The notes under the pieces: model-generated | Told to the model about the DNA's origin: nothing | What the model saw: the letters and a program-made list of their open reading frames with translations, nothing else | Database searches by the model: none | Part shown: positions 8,142-17,047 of the stretch, piece after piece | Position numbering within the stretch: the stretch's first letter is position 1 | Layout: the number at the start of each line of letters is the position of its first letter | Origin: Bacteroides sp. | GTDB lineage: Bacteria; Bacillota; Clostridia; Oscillospirales; Acutalibacteraceae | Assembly: GCA_023665085.1 (NCBI GenBank) | Contig: JAMPEQ010000004.1 | Location: forward strand, 62,001 to 126,000 | DNA: 64,000 nucleotides | Direction of reading: 5' to 3' | Position numbers and translations under genes: made by a program

Positions 8142-9038
8142 ATGAAAATATTGAAAGAATTAAAATTTCTAAACTTTATCGTACTTTTTATTGCAGGAAT
8201 AATTAACGCAGTGGGAGTAACAATTTTTATGACACCTGTTAGCCTTTATGACAGCGGTATTTCCGGAACATCAATGCTTCTGGCACAACTTACACCTGAT
8301 TATTTGCCTCTGTCCGTTTTTCTTATACTTCTCAATATACCTATTTTTTTATTCGGATTAAAAAAGCAAGGTGTGTCGTTTACGATTTACTCAATATTTG
8401 TTGTGGCAATTTATTCAATTAGCGCTTGGTTAATTACTGATATTCTTCCAATTGATGTCAGTGTAGTGTCTCCCCTTGCAGGCCGTGACTTATTTTTATG
8501 TGCACTGTTCGGAGGACTTATTTCAGGTATCGGCAGCGGTCTTGCCATTAGATTCGGCGGTGCGATTGACGGTATAGAGGTTCTTGCTGTAATCTTCGCA
8601 AAAAAACTTGGGATTACGGTTGGCACATTTGTTATGATTTACAACATTATTTTGTACATAATCTGCGGAATATCTATTAACAGCTGGATTTTGCCACTGT
8701 ATTCAATTGTTGCATACACCGCAGCATTAAAAACAGTTGACTATATTATTGAAGGTCTTGACCGTTCCAAATCAGCAATTATCATTACAGAAAAATCAGA
8801 AGAAATATGCGAAAAGCTGTCAGAAACTTTTGAAAACGGCATAACTATTTTAAATGCGAAGGGATATTATTCTGATTCCGATAAGACAATGATTTACTTT
8901 GTAATCAACAGATTTCAGGTTGGAAAAATGCGAAGTATTGTTCAAAAAATTGACAAAAGAGCTTATATTTCAATAACCGAGGTTGCAGATGTATTCGGTG
9001 CAAAACAAGCCAGACAGGAATCTGACAAAACAAAATAA
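8142..9038 (+). CDS. YitT-family membrane protein (DUF2179)
   Basis: This 298-residue protein has five or six hydrophobic segments in the first 200 residues, then a cytoplasmic DUF2179 domain (about 215-295) with the typical ITILNAKGYYSDSDKTMIYFVINR and ISITEVADVFG segments. YitT proteins are widespread in Firmicutes and their function is not settled. The ATG at 8142 follows AGAAAGGA; an earlier start at 8103 lacks a site. The gene stands alone between the divergent iscS operon and convergent cysK. Confidence 0.88.
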   Translation: MKILKELKFLNFIVLFIAGIINAVGVTIFMTPVSLYDSGISGTSMLLAQLTPDYLPLSVFLILLNIPIFLFGLKKQGVSFTIYSIFVVAIYSISAWLITDILPIDVSVVSPLAGRDLFLCALFGGLISGIGSGLAIRFGGAIDGIEVLAVIFAKKLGITVGTFVMIYNIILYIICGISINSWILPLYSIVAYTAALKTVDYIIEGLDRSKSAIIITEKSEEICEKLSETFENGITILNAKGYYSDSDKTMIYFVINRFQVGKMRSIVQKIDKRAYISITEVADVFGAKQARQESDKTK

Positions 9039-9053
9039 AATATCTATTAAGCA

Positions 9054-9118
9054 AAAAAACGTAACAGCTTAGGGAAAACATGTATATAGAGTGTATCCCA
9101 AACTGTTACGCTTTTTTA
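9054..9118. terminator. Bidirectional terminator
   Basis: CGTAACAG (9060-9067) pairs with CTGTTACG (9103-9110), and TTAGGGA/TCCCAA can extend the stem inward. It is flanked by a run of A on one side and T on the other, serving the convergent yitT-like gene and cysK. Confidence 0.8.
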
Positions 9119-9125
9119 TAATTAA

Positions 9126-10055
9126 TTACTCTGAAAATAAAGGTGTTGACAAATATCTGTCTCCCGTATCAGGAAGAAGAACAACAATTGTTTTGCCCTT
9201 ATTTTCTTCTCGCTTTGCCAGCTCTTTGGCTGCCCAGAGAGCAGCACCGCTTGATATACCCACAAGAACACCCTCTGTTTTAGCAAATTCTCTGCCTGCA
9301 TCAAATGCATCATCATTTTCTACAGCAATAATTTCGTCATAAATATCAGTATTAAGTGTATCGGGAACAAAGCCTGCACCTATTCCCTGAATTTTATGTG
9401 CTCCTGCAGTGCCCTTTGAAAGTACAGGCGAAGAAGCAGGCTCAACAGCAACAATTTTTATATCAGGATTCTGCTCCTTGAGATATGCACCTGTGCCGGA
9501 AATAGTTCCGCCTGTGCCGACACCTGCTACAAAAATATCAACCTTACCATCAGTATCTTTCCAAATTTCAGGTCCTGTTGTGGCTTTATGAGTAGCAGGA
9601 TTTACCGGATTTACAAATTGACCTGCAATGAACGAATTTGGAATTTCCTTTGAAAGCTCTTCTGCTTTAGCAATAGCACCTTTCATACCCTTGCTTCCAT
9701 CGGTAAGAACAAGCTCTGCACCATATGCTTTCATAAGATTTCTTCTCTCAATGCTCATTGTTTCAGGCATTGTAATAATAATTCTGTATCCCTTTATTGT
9801 TGCAACAGATGCAAGACCAATTCCTGTGTTACCGCTTGTAGGCTCAATAATTACCGAGCCTTCTTTGAGCAGACCTTTTTGCTCTGCATCCTCAATTATA
9901 GCTTTGGCAATTCTATCTTTAACCGATCCTGCAGGATTAAAATATTCCAGCTTTGCATAAATATCTGACTGCAAATTATTTGCCTTAATAAAATTATTTG
10001 TTTTCAATAATGGTGTATTTCCCACCAAATCAAGTGCCGAATTATAAATAGCCAT
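9126..10055 (-). CDS. cysK: Cysteine synthase A (O-acetylserine thiol-lyase)
   Basis: The 309-residue PLP enzyme makes cysteine from O-acetylserine and sulfide. The PLP lysine is Lys46 (NPAGSVKDR); the substrate-binding loop [11 protein letters not shown] and the phosphate-binding [10 protein letters not shown] are present, and GISSGAA is near the C-terminus. The ribosome binding site AGGAGG lies 8 bases before the ATG. It sits 12 bases after metY in one operon controlled from the region 11409-11567. Confidence 0.96.
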   Translation of the reverse strand: MAIYNSALDLVGNTPLLKTNNFIKANNLQSDIYAKLEYFNPAGSVKDRIAKAIIEDAEQKGLLKEGSVIIEPTSGNTGIGLASVATIKGYRIIITMPETMSIERRNLMKAYGAELVLTDGSKGMKGAIAKAEELSKEIPNSFIAGQFVNPVNPATHKATTGPEIWKDTDGKVDIFVAGVGTGGTISGTGAYLKEQNPDIKIVAVEPASSPVLSKGTAGAHKIQGIGAGFVPDTLNTDIYDEIIAVENDDAFDAGREFAKTEGVLVGISSGAALWAAKELAKREENKGKTIVVLLPDTGDRYLSTPLFSE

Positions 10056-10067
10056 AGTAAAATCCTC

Positions 10068-11354
10068 CTAGTCTAATGCTTTAAAAGCCTGATCTAAATC
10101 ATAAATAATATCTTCAATATGTTCTGTACCTATCGAAAGCCTTATGGTGTTTTCTTTAATATTCTGCTCTTCAAGCTCACTTGGACTAAGCTGGCTATGA
10201 GTAGTTGTTGCAGGATGAATAACAAGAGATTTAACGTCTGCAACATTTGCAAGAATTGAAAAAATCTTAAGATTATCAATAAACTTCTTAGCTTCCTGCT
10301 CTCCGCCTTTAATTTCAAATGTGAATATAGAGCCTGCACCATTAGGAAAGTACTTATTATACAATTCTTTGTATCTTTCGTCAATGCTTGGATGATTTAT
10401 CTTTGCAACCCTTGGATTTGACTGTAGATATTCTAAAACTTTTTTTGTATTTTCAACATGACGCTCAACACGAAGTGAAAGTGTTTCAAGTCCCTGAAGC
10501 AAGATAAATGCATTGAATGGAGAAATTGCTGCACCTGTGTCACGAAGCAATATAGCTCTGATATAAGTAACAAACGCTGCTTCACCGGCTGCATCAACAA
10601 AGCTTATTCCATGATAGCTTGGATTAGCATCAGCAATCTGTGGGAATTTGCCGCTTGCTTTCCAATCAAATTTACCGCTGTCAACAATTACACCGCCGAG
10701 AGTAGTTCCGTGACCGCCAATAAACTTAGTTGCAGAATGAACAACAATATCTGCACCATATTCAATAGGTCTTAACAAATAAGGTGTTGCAAATGTTGAG
10801 TCAACAACAAGAGGGATTCCATGACTGTGTGCAATTTCAGCAAGCTTTTCAATGTCAACTAAATTTGAATTAGGATTACCCAGCGTTTCAAAGAAAATAG
10901 CTTTTGTATTATCCTGAACAGCATTTTCAAAATTTGATAAATCATCAGGATCAACAAATGTTGTATCTACACCAAATTGCTTAAAGGTATGCTCCAGATA
11001 ATTATATGTACCACCGTAAATTGTTTTGGCACTTACAATATGATCACCTGCAGTCGCAAGAGCCTGAAATGTATAAGCCAAAGCCGCAGCTCCGGATGCA
11101 GTTGCAAGAGCTGCTGAACCACCTTCTAAAGCAGCAATACGTTTTTCAAAAACATCCTGTGTAGAGTTTGTAAGTCTGCCGTAAATATTTCCCGCATCAG
11201 ATAAATTAAATCTTGCCTGTGCATGTTCGCTGTCTCTGAAAACATATGATGTTGTCTGATAAATAGGAACGGCTCTTGAGTCAGTTGCAGGATCAGGATT
11301 TTCCTGTCCTACATGTAATTGTAATGTTTCAAAATGATATTTATATTCACTCAT
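10068..11354 (-). CDS. metY: O-acetylhomoserine sulfhydrylase
   Basis: The 428-residue Cys/Met-metabolism PLP enzyme of the MetY type forms homocysteine from O-acetylhomoserine and sulfide. The PLP lysine is Lys210 in HSATKFIGGHGTTLGG. Its length fits MetY and is longer than MetB/MetC. It is first in an operon with cysK; together they take up sulfide into both sulfur amino acids. A long 5' leader (about 170 bases) holds a Cys-rich leader peptide and a second inverted-repeat operator. Confidence 0.94.
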   Translation of the reverse strand: MSEYKYHFETLQLHVGQENPDPATDSRAVPIYQTTSYVFRDSEHAQARFNLSDAGNIYGRLTNSTQDVFEKRIAALEGGSAALATASGAAALAYTFQALATAGDHIVSAKTIYGGTYNYLEHTFKQFGVDTTFVDPDDLSNFENAVQDNTKAIFFETLGNPNSNLVDIEKLAEIAHSHGIPLVVDSTFATPYLLRPIEYGADIVVHSATKFIGGHGTTLGGVIVDSGKFDWKASGKFPQIADANPSYHGISFVDAAGEAAFVTYIRAILLRDTGAAISPFNAFILLQGLETLSLRVERHVENTKKVLEYLQSNPRVAKINHPSIDERYKELYNKYFPNGAGSIFTFEIKGGEQEAKKFIDNLKIFSILANVADVKSLVIHPATTTHSQLSPSELEEQNIKENTIRLSIGTEHIEDIIYDLDQAFKALD

Positions 11355-11408
11355 AATATAATGATTCCTTTCAAATTAAAAACAGTTTTTTATTTATTAT
11401 AATACATC

Positions 11409-11483
11409 TTAGCAGTAACATCGAAAACACATTCGTTCATTTCTTATATTTTTAAAAACTAGTTTTGAATAATAGTTAATCAT
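11409..11483 (-). CDS. 24-residue Cys-rich putative leader peptide of metY-cysK
   Basis: A short ORF lies wholly in the metY 5' leader and encodes MINYYSKLVFKNIRNERMCF then RCYC. An AAGGAG site 7 bases before the ATG is better than that of many genes here. Three of the last six codons are Cys, immediately before the stop, and the ORF ends 54 bases ahead of metY. This resembles cysteine-sensing leader peptides described upstream of cysteine genes in mycobacteria (established there; only analogy here). No GC-rich terminator follows, so control might be translational, by mRNA stability or Rho-dependent. Expression is unproven. Confidence 0.6.
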   Translation of the reverse strand: MINYYSKLVFKNIRNERMCFRCYC

Positions 11484-11500
11484 ATCCTATCTCCTTATTA

Positions 11501-11517
11501 CCTACTTATTTCGTAGG
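11501..11517. promoter_or_regulatory. Inverted-repeat operator in the metY leader
   Basis: CCTAC (11501-11505) and GTAGG (11513-11517) form a perfect 5-bp inverted repeat with a 7-base spacer. It is downstream of the transcription start and just upstream of the Cys-rich leader peptide. Its form matches the repeats at 8011-8027 and 11551-11567, so it is probably a second site for the same regulator. Confidence 0.5.
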
Positions 11518-11534
11518 CTTTATTTGTTAAATAA

Positions 11535-11567
11535 AATATAACACACTATTCATACTATGTCAATAGG
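11535..11567 (-). promoter_or_regulatory. metY promoter with overlapping operator
   Basis: On the reverse strand TTGACA (11563-11558) and TATATT (11540-11535) have a 17-base spacer. The -35 box is embedded in CCTATTGACATAGTATG (11567-11551), which matches the iscS operator CCTATTGACAAAGTAGG at 15 of 17 positions. Co-regulation of sulfide assimilation with Fe-S assembly is inferred. Confidence 0.65.
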
Positions 11568-11584
11568 TTTTTAGGAATTTTTTC

Positions 11585-11619
11585 AAAAAAATAAATAAAA
11601 GAGGTATATAACCCCTTTT
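11585..11619 (-). terminator. Terminator after ttcA
   Basis: On the reverse strand a stem AAAAGGGGT/ACCTCTTTT with one mismatch overlaps the ttcA stop and is followed by ATTTATTTTTTT. The stem is AT-rich, so efficiency is uncertain. Confidence 0.55.
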
Positions 11620-12463
11620 ATTCTTCAAAAAAATCATCAAGAAAGCTGTGATCTGTTCCCTTTTGAGTATATGAAATAAATGTATCAAGTTTAACATTAT
11701 GTATTGACTTAAAAATATTATGTTCAATATCAGGATTAACTGATTTAAGATTATTTATCAGCTTTTTTATTTCCTGACGCTTTGATGCACCTATACCGTC
11801 TTCGCTGTTGCTGTATTCATTAACAAATCGGCATGCACATTGAATAAACTCAAGATTATTATAGTCGCGCCATTTCAGTATTGCTTTTTCATTTACGCAG
11901 TAAAGCGGTCTTATTAACTGCATACCTTCAAAATTTGTGCTTTTCAGCTTTGGCAGCATTGCCTGCAACTGAGAACCGTAGAACATTCCCAGAAGTGTGG
12001 TCTCTATAACATCACTTAGATGATGCCCTAAAGCTATTTTATTGCAGCCAAGCTCCTTAGCTTTGGAATACAAATGCCCTCTTCTCATTCTGGCACATAG
12101 ATAACACGGTGATCCGCCTACAGATGCAGTAACATCAAATATATTAGATTCAAATATTTTTACAGAAATATTAAGCTTATCACAGTTAAGCTCTATCTGC
12201 TTTCTGTTCACCTCATTATATCCCGGATCCATACATATAAATTCAAGCTCAAAGGGAATTTCACTGTATCTGTGCAGATGCTTCATACACATCGCAAGAA
12301 GAACGGAGTCCTTTCCTCCGCTTATGCATACTGCAATTTTATCTCCTTTTTCAATAAGCTTATAATTCTTGCAGGCCTCAACAAATGGATTCCAGATATC
12401 ATTTCTGTATGTTTTAATAATACTACGCTCTACCTGCTGTTCAAATGATAATTCACGTGCCAA
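11618..12463 (-). CDS. TtcA-family tRNA 2-thiocytidine synthetase-like protein
   Basis: The 281-residue protein has the PP-loop SGGKDSV (about 49-55), a CxxC pair in GGSPCYLCARMRRG and later a cysteine in QCACRFVNE. This matches the TtcA/TilS-like N-type ATP pyrophosphatase family, in which cysteines bind an Fe-S cluster and C32 of some tRNAs is thiolated. Clostridial members are often paralogous, so the exact tRNA target is unsure. It is probably transcribed alone or with the upstream dehydrogenase; a hairpin at 12501-12529 separates them. Confidence 0.8.
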   Translation of the reverse strand: MARELSFEQQVERSIIKTYRNDIWNPFVEACKNYKLIEKGDKIAVCISGGKDSVLLAMCMKHLHRYSEIPFELEFICMDPGYNEVNRKQIELNCDKLNISVKIFESNIFDVTASVGGSPCYLCARMRRGHLYSKAKELGCNKIALGHHLSDVIETTLLGMFYGSQLQAMLPKLKSTNFEGMQLIRPLYCVNEKAILKWRDYNNLEFIQCACRFVNEYSNSEDGIGASKRQEIKKLINNLKSVNPDIEHNIFKSIHNVKLDTFISYTQKGTDHSFLDDFFEE

Positions 12464-12500
12464 AATACAGTCCTTTTGCCTTTCATATAATTTTAATAAT

Positions 12501-12529
12501 GGCGAAGATAATAAAATTTTATCTTCGCC
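12501..12529 (-). terminator. Hairpin between alcohol dehydrogenase and ttcA-like gene
   Basis: GGCGAAGATA pairs perfectly with TATCTTCGCC (10 bp, 9-base loop). The reverse-strand tail ATTATTAAAATT is only partly T-rich, so it may be a weak terminator or an mRNA-processing hairpin. Confidence 0.5.
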
Positions 12530-12534
12530 TTAAC

Positions 12535-13554
12535 TTATTTAATAGTTATAAATGATTTATATATGCTTATCAAATCGCTCTTAGTAAATTTCATGGGATG
12601 ATTTTTTAATCGGTCTACATCAACACCATTTACAGTCTCATCAAACTCATCAACTGTCATTTCGAGAGTTATATTTAATCCCAAATCTGTAAGAAGTTTC
12701 TTTAAACTATTTGGATTATATCCCGAAATTTCTTCAACTTCTGCAATTAAATCAAGCAATTCATTGCTGCCATTATTTTTCATATACTGCCAAATATAAA
12801 TTAAGCAAATTGCAACAGCGTGGCCATGAAAATATCCTTTTAATTTATGAAGCTTATAGCTAAAAGCATGACACGCAGTAGTTTGTGCGATATTAATTGC
12901 TCTTCCTGCAAGCTCACTGCATTTCATCATTGATTCAAATGTATTTTCATCATTCTGCATATAACCTACAAAATTGTCATTAAACAACCTGAGAGCCTCT
13001 TTAGAATATTCTCTGCTTTCTGTTGTAGCGTCATCAGACCAATATGCTTCTATTGCATGAGCAAAAGCATCAAGTCCTGTAACTGCCTTTTGCCCATATG
13101 GCAGTGATTTCAATGTTGTGTAATCAAAAATCTGATATTCAGGTATTATATCATAACTGCGGACAGACTCTTTATCAGAACTCCTATATAACACAGAAAA
13201 TCGTGTAACCTCTGCGCCTGTTCCAGCCGTTGTCGGAACGGCTAATATTTGTATGTCACTTTCTGCATAATACTTTATACCTTTTGCAGTATCTATAGCG
13301 CTGCCTCCGCCCACAGCGACGATAAAATCACATTTTTCTTTTTTCATCAGTTCGATGCCATTCATAACCGATGATACCTCTGGACAAGGCTCAAAGCCTG
13401 TAAAAGAAATGCTTTCAATATTTAAGTTGTTAAGAGCTTTCCTGTAACCATATCTATCATAAGCACTGCTGCATACGAAAAGAATCTTTTTTGGAGAAAT
13501 CTTTTTAATTGTTTCAGTAAACTGACTTAAAAATTTGTCGTTATTATAGTTCAT
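12535..13554 (-). CDS. Iron-containing alcohol dehydrogenase family protein
   Basis: The 339-residue protein has the NAD(P)-binding GGGSAIDTAK (about 81-90), TTAGTGAEVT, and metal-binding histidines in GLDAFAHAIEAYW and GYFHGHAVAICL, as in group III Fe-dependent alcohol dehydrogenases. Substrate is unknown; relatives act on small alcohols, aldehydes or phosphono-compounds. The ATG at 13554 is preferred over an in-frame TTG at 13569, because it follows GGTGA and almost abuts the ispE stop (13556). Its position in a row with ispE and the aminotransferase suggests read-through rather than a shared pathway. Confidence 0.82.
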   Translation of the reverse strand: MNYNNDKFLSQFTETIKKISPKKILFVCSSAYDRYGYRKALNNLNIESISFTGFEPCPEVSSVMNGIELMKKEKCDFIVAVGGGSAIDTAKGIKYYAESDIQILAVPTTAGTGAEVTRFSVLYRSSDKESVRSYDIIPEYQIFDYTTLKSLPYGQKAVTGLDAFAHAIEAYWSDDATTESREYSKEALRLFNDNFVGYMQNDENTFESMMKCSELAGRAINIAQTTACHAFSYKLHKLKGYFHGHAVAICLIYIWQYMKNNGSNELLDLIAEVEEISGYNPNSLKKLLTDLGLNITLEMTVDEFDETVNGVDVDRLKNHPMKFTKSDLISIYKSFITIK

Positions 13555-13555
13555 A

Positions 13556-14431
13556 TCATTCACCAACAATCTTACATCCCTTTGACACCGGTGTTGTTAC
13601 AGCAATATCCTTGGCAAGCTTTTTAAGCTGCAAAGATGCATTTACTGCTTTTTCCTTGTCATCAAAAATTCCAAACACAGTAGGACCGCTGCCACTCATA
13701 CACACACCGAGAGATCCATTTTTTCTCATAATATTTTTAATTTCAACTTTATTATCAACAGCAATAAACTGCTCGAAAACATTTTCCATTCTTGAAGAAA
13801 TATCCGCTAAATCTCTTCCCTGCATTGCACAAAGCATACCGAATTTATCGGGAGTATGTACTTTTCCGCACTCATCAAACTGCTTGTACGCATTTGCTGT
13901 ATTAACACTGCAATTCGGTTTGGCAATAAGTATATAACATTTTCTGAGCGGCTTAACCTTATTGAGCACATCACCAATACCCTGAGCAAGCAAAGTACCG
14001 CCTTTTATACAAAACGGAACATCAGCACCGATTTTTACACCAATATCACACAGTTCATCATCTGTAAGACCAGTGCCGCAAAGCTGATTTAATGCTACAA
14101 GAACACCTGCACCGTCAGCACTTCCGCCTGCAAGACCTGCCGCATGAGGTATACGCTTTATAATATCAATATTAATTCCCTTGTTTTTAGTCTTAACAGC
14201 CTTGAAAAAAGCATCCGCTGCTTTATAAGCAATATTATGCTCATCAAGAGGAATATCATTGATATTACAGGTAATCGTTATTTTTCTGCTCTTTGTCTGA
14301 GTTACTGTTATAGTATCATAAATGCCTATGCTCTGCATGATCATGAAAAGATCATGATAACCGTCTGTTCTTGTAGATACGATATCAAGCATTAGATTTA
14401 TTTTCGCAAAGGCTTTTACTTTAATTTCCAT
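13556..14431 (-). CDS. ispE: 4-diphosphocytidyl-2-C-methyl-D-erythritol kinase
   Basis: The 291-residue GHMP kinase performs the ATP-dependent 2-phosphorylation step of the MEP isoprenoid pathway. It begins MEIKVKAFAKINLMLDI, carries the ATP-binding PHAAGLAGGSADGAG, and has the C-terminal CMSGSGPTVFGIF. The ATG at 14431 lies inside the end of the aminotransferase gene (11-base overlap) and follows GGAG at 6 bases. The upstream in-frame extension is not conserved in the family and was dropped. Confidence 0.95.
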   Translation of the reverse strand: MEIKVKAFAKINLMLDIVSTRTDGYHDLFMIMQSIGIYDTITVTQTKSRKITITCNINDIPLDEHNIAYKAADAFFKAVKTKNKGINIDIIKRIPHAAGLAGGSADGAGVLVALNQLCGTGLTDDELCDIGVKIGADVPFCIKGGTLLAQGIGDVLNKVKPLRKCYILIAKPNCSVNTANAYKQFDECGKVHTPDKFGMLCAMQGRDLADISSRMENVFEQFIAVDNKVEIKNIMRKNGSLGVCMSGSGPTVFGIFDDKEKAVNASLQLKKLAKDIAVTTPVSKGCKIVGE

Positions 14432-15605
14432 TACTTTCTCCAAGTTCGTTAATAAATTCCTCGATTCTTCTGACTGCCTCTTTAATATTGTCAATAGAAT
14501 AACAATATGATACACGAATAAAGCCTTCACCACAGTCACCAAAAGCATTTCCCGGAACTACGGCAACCTTTTTACTATAAATAAGCTTTTCACAAAACTC
14601 TTCAGAAGTAAGACCTGTAGACTTAATACAAGGGAAAAGATAAAACGCTCCCTCCGGCTCAAAGCAATCAAGACCAATGCTTCTGAAAGCATTTACAGTA
14701 AAACGGCGGCGCATATCGTAATCATCACGCATTTTTTTTATATCATTATCACCATTTTTTAAAGCATCAATTGCAGCATACTGTGAAGTTGTTGGTGCAG
14801 ACATAATTGCAAACTGATGAAGCTTTGTCATTTGCGCAATTACAGGTTCAGGACCTAATGCATAACCAAGTCTCCAGCCGGTCATTGAATAAGTTTTAGA
14901 AAATCCATTAATAACAACTGTTCTTTCTTTCATTCCGTCAATTGAGGCAATGCTCGTATGCCCTTGATCACCATATGTAAGCTCACTGTATATTTCATCC
15001 GACAAAACAAAAAGATTGTGCTTAATTATTACTTCTGCTATCTTTTCAAGGTCTTCCTTACGCATAACAGCACCTGTAGGATTATTAGGAAAAGGTAAAA
15101 TCAAAAGTTTTGTCTTATCAGTAACGGCATTTTCAATTTCTTCTGCCGTAAGCTTAAATTTATTTTCATTTCTGGTTACAAGAGGGACTGCTACACCACC
15201 ACTGGTTTCAACAATAGGCTTATAGCAAACAAAAGATGGCTCAACAACAAGCACCTCATCACCCGGGCAAACCACGGAACGAATACACATATCAATTCCC
15301 TCAGAGCCGCCTACTGTAACGAGAACTTCTGTTTTATGAGCATAGCTTACATTATATTTTCTCTTATAAAAATCAGAAATTTCCTTTCTTAACTGAATAA
15401 GACCTGCATTTGCGGTATATCTTGTAAAGCCCTTTTCAAGAGAATTAATTCCAAGCTGTCTTATATGCCAAGGAGTTAAAAAGTCAGGCTCACCTACACC
15501 AAGAGAAATAACATCATCCATTTCTTCGGCAATAGAGAAAAACTTTCTGATTCCGCTTGGTTTAACACTTACAACACCGGGATTAAGAAGTTCATTATAG
15601 TTCAT
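14421..15605 (-). CDS. Class I/II aminotransferase (PatA/AspC-like)
   Basis: The 394-residue fold-type I PLP enzyme has the PLP lysine motif NGFSKTYSMTGWRLGYA (about 234-250), the NNPTG motif near residue 170 and a C-terminal arginine segment EGFIRVSYCYS. It transfers an amino group between a 2-oxoacid and an amino acid; which one is not decidable. The ATG overlaps the stop of the Lrp-type regulator (TGATG), so the two are translationally coupled. This regulator-aminotransferase pairing is common in Firmicutes and suggests amino-acid-responsive control. Confidence 0.9.
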   Translation of the reverse strand: MNYNELLNPGVVSVKPSGIRKFFSIAEEMDDVISLGVGEPDFLTPWHIRQLGINSLEKGFTRYTANAGLIQLRKEISDFYKRKYNVSYAHKTEVLVTVGGSEGIDMCIRSVVCPGDEVLVVEPSFVCYKPIVETSGGVAVPLVTRNENKFKLTAEEIENAVTDKTKLLILPFPNNPTGAVMRKEDLEKIAEVIIKHNLFVLSDEIYSELTYGDQGHTSIASIDGMKERTVVINGFSKTYSMTGWRLGYALGPEPVIAQMTKLHQFAIMSAPTTSQYAAIDALKNGDNDIKKMRDDYDMRRRFTVNAFRSIGLDCFEPEGAFYLFPCIKSTGLTSEEFCEKLIYSKKVAVVPGNAFGDCGEGFIRVSYCYSIDNIKEAVRRIEEFINELGESNGN

Positions 15606-16084
15606 CAAAACGAAATGTTCCCCCTATCATCCTTTGAATCGTCAGTAAAAAACACACCCTGTTCCTTATATTTTTTCAGAATAAAGTGTGTTGCTGTTGA
15701 TACAACACTATCAAGAGGTGAAAGTCTGTTAGCAACAAACATTGCAACTTCCTGAAATGATTTATTTGACACAAGACAGCAAAGATCAAATCCTCCGCTC
15801 ATAAGATATACGCTTTCAACCTCTTCAAGCTCTGAAATATGCTTAGCGACCTGCTCAAAGCCATGACTGAATTTAGGCTGAACTTTAATTTCAATTAGAG
15901 CTGTAACCGTCTGTGCGTTTGCCTTATCCTTATCAATCATTGCACGGTAGCCTTTAATTACACCAGTCTGCTCATAAAGGCGAATTTGCTTTTCTACATC
16001 TTCTGCAGTTGTATTCAGCATAACTGCTATTTCACTATTTGAAAGTCGTGGATTAGTTTCAATTAATTCTAATAATTTATCCAT
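15605..16084 (-). CDS. Lrp/AsnC-family transcriptional regulator
   Basis: The 159-residue protein has an N-terminal helix-turn-helix (residues 1-50, LLELIETNPRLSNSEIAVML) and a C-terminal RAM/ligand-binding domain (about 60-140, VESVYLMSGGFDLCCLV). Such proteins are amino-acid-binding dimers or octamers controlling nearby transport or transamination genes. It directly precedes and overlaps the aminotransferase, its likely target. The hydrophilic tail after residue 140 is not part of the usual fold. Confidence 0.9.
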   Translation of the reverse strand: MDKLLELIETNPRLSNSEIAVMLNTTAEDVEKQIRLYEQTGVIKGYRAMIDKDKANAQTVTALIEIKVQPKFSHGFEQVAKHISELEEVESVYLMSGGFDLCCLVSNKSFQEVAMFVANRLSPLDSVVSTATHFILKKYKEQGVFFTDDSKDDRGNISF

Positions 16085-16101
16085 AATAAATACCTCGATT
16101 A

Positions 16102-16908
16102 TTATTTTATTTCTATCAAAATGGGATTGTGCTTATGAAAAATGGTAATGTTATCAAAACCGCTTTTTAAAGCAATATCCATTCCCCTATCTATGCCCTG
16201 AAACAATTTGTCAGCATAATGCGAATCAGATCCGATAGTTATATATTTACCGCCAAGCTCTTTAAAACGCTTAATAAAAGATATATTGGGCAGTGTATCT
16301 TTCATATCCATGAAAAGACCTGAAGTATTAATTTCAAGTGCTTTTTCGTTTTTTATAAGAGTTTCAAATATTGTATCAATAATTTCGCTGTACTGCGACA
16401 CATCAATATCTATATGCTCTCTTGCAATTATATATCTTAAAGGGTATGTAAGGTGAGCAAGGGAATCAAAATTATTCCACACCGCTATTTCAAGCATATC
16501 TTCAAAATATTTCTTTAAAAGCTCATTTACATCATACTGTTTATAATCAAGAAAGTAAAAATCTTCCATATTTTCAAGATTATGCAGTGAGGCAAGCACA
16601 AAATCATAATTATATCTTTTATAAATATCCTCAGCAGCAGCTTTTCTGTATATTCCCTGACCTACTTCAATACCAAGCATCAAATCAATATCTTTTGCAT
16701 ATTCCGCTCGCGCGGTAAGCAAATCATTAATTTGATTAGTGCAGAGTGTTTTATAATCCTCAATACCGTCAATATCACAGTGATCTGTAACAGCAAATCC
16801 CTTTGCCTTAAAATTTAATGCAGTCTTGCAAAGTGCTGAAACCTTATCATTACCGTCAAAGCTATGGATGCTATGGGTATGCATATCATATAAATTCGTA
16901 AATTTCAA
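16102..16908 (-). CDS. PHP-domain phosphatase, HisK/HisJ-type
   Basis: The 268-residue PHP-superfamily protein has the metal-binding motifs DMHTHS, VTDHCDI, ASLHN, LAHLTYPLRY and GSDSHYA in the order of histidinol-phosphatase HisK. That enzyme removes phosphate from L-histidinol phosphate; no other his genes are near, so a different phosphoester is possible. A TTG at 16908 is taken as start since AGAGG lies 6 bases upstream; the ATG at 16932 has no ribosome binding site. It precedes the Lrp gene by 17 bases. Confidence 0.82.
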   Translation of the reverse strand: MKFTNLYDMHTHSIHSFDGNDKVSALCKTALNFKAKGFAVTDHCDIDGIEDYKTLCTNQINDLLTARAEYAKDIDLMLGIEVGQGIYRKAAAEDIYKRYNYDFVLASLHNLENMEDFYFLDYKQYDVNELLKKYFEDMLEIAVWNNFDSLAHLTYPLRYIIAREHIDIDVSQYSEIIDTIFETLIKNEKALEINTSGLFMDMKDTLPNISFIKRFKELGGKYITIGSDSHYADKLFQGIDRGMDIALKSGFDNITIFHKHNPILIEIK

Positions 16909-16989
16909 AATTAATCCTCTTATTGCCGTCATTTATTTTGTATATTGTAACACATTGTAAAAAAAATTCAAATATATTTCTATACTTTA

Positions 16990-17018
16990 TTGAAAAAAGT
17001 TTACTACTCTGCTATAAT
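16990..17018 (+). promoter_or_regulatory. Promoter of the ACT-UPF0210 operon
   Basis: TTGAAA (16990-16995) and TATAAT (17013-17018) with a 17-base spacer, 30 bases before the ACT gene start. Confidence 0.75.
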
Positions 17019-17047
17019 TTTTACAGTTATTTATGGAGGTACTGACT

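Noticed and set aside
11355-11530. SAM riboswitch or T-box in the metY leader
   Set aside because: No T-box core, no conserved SAM-I helices and no terminator were found; the Cys-rich leader ORF and the operators explain the long leader better.
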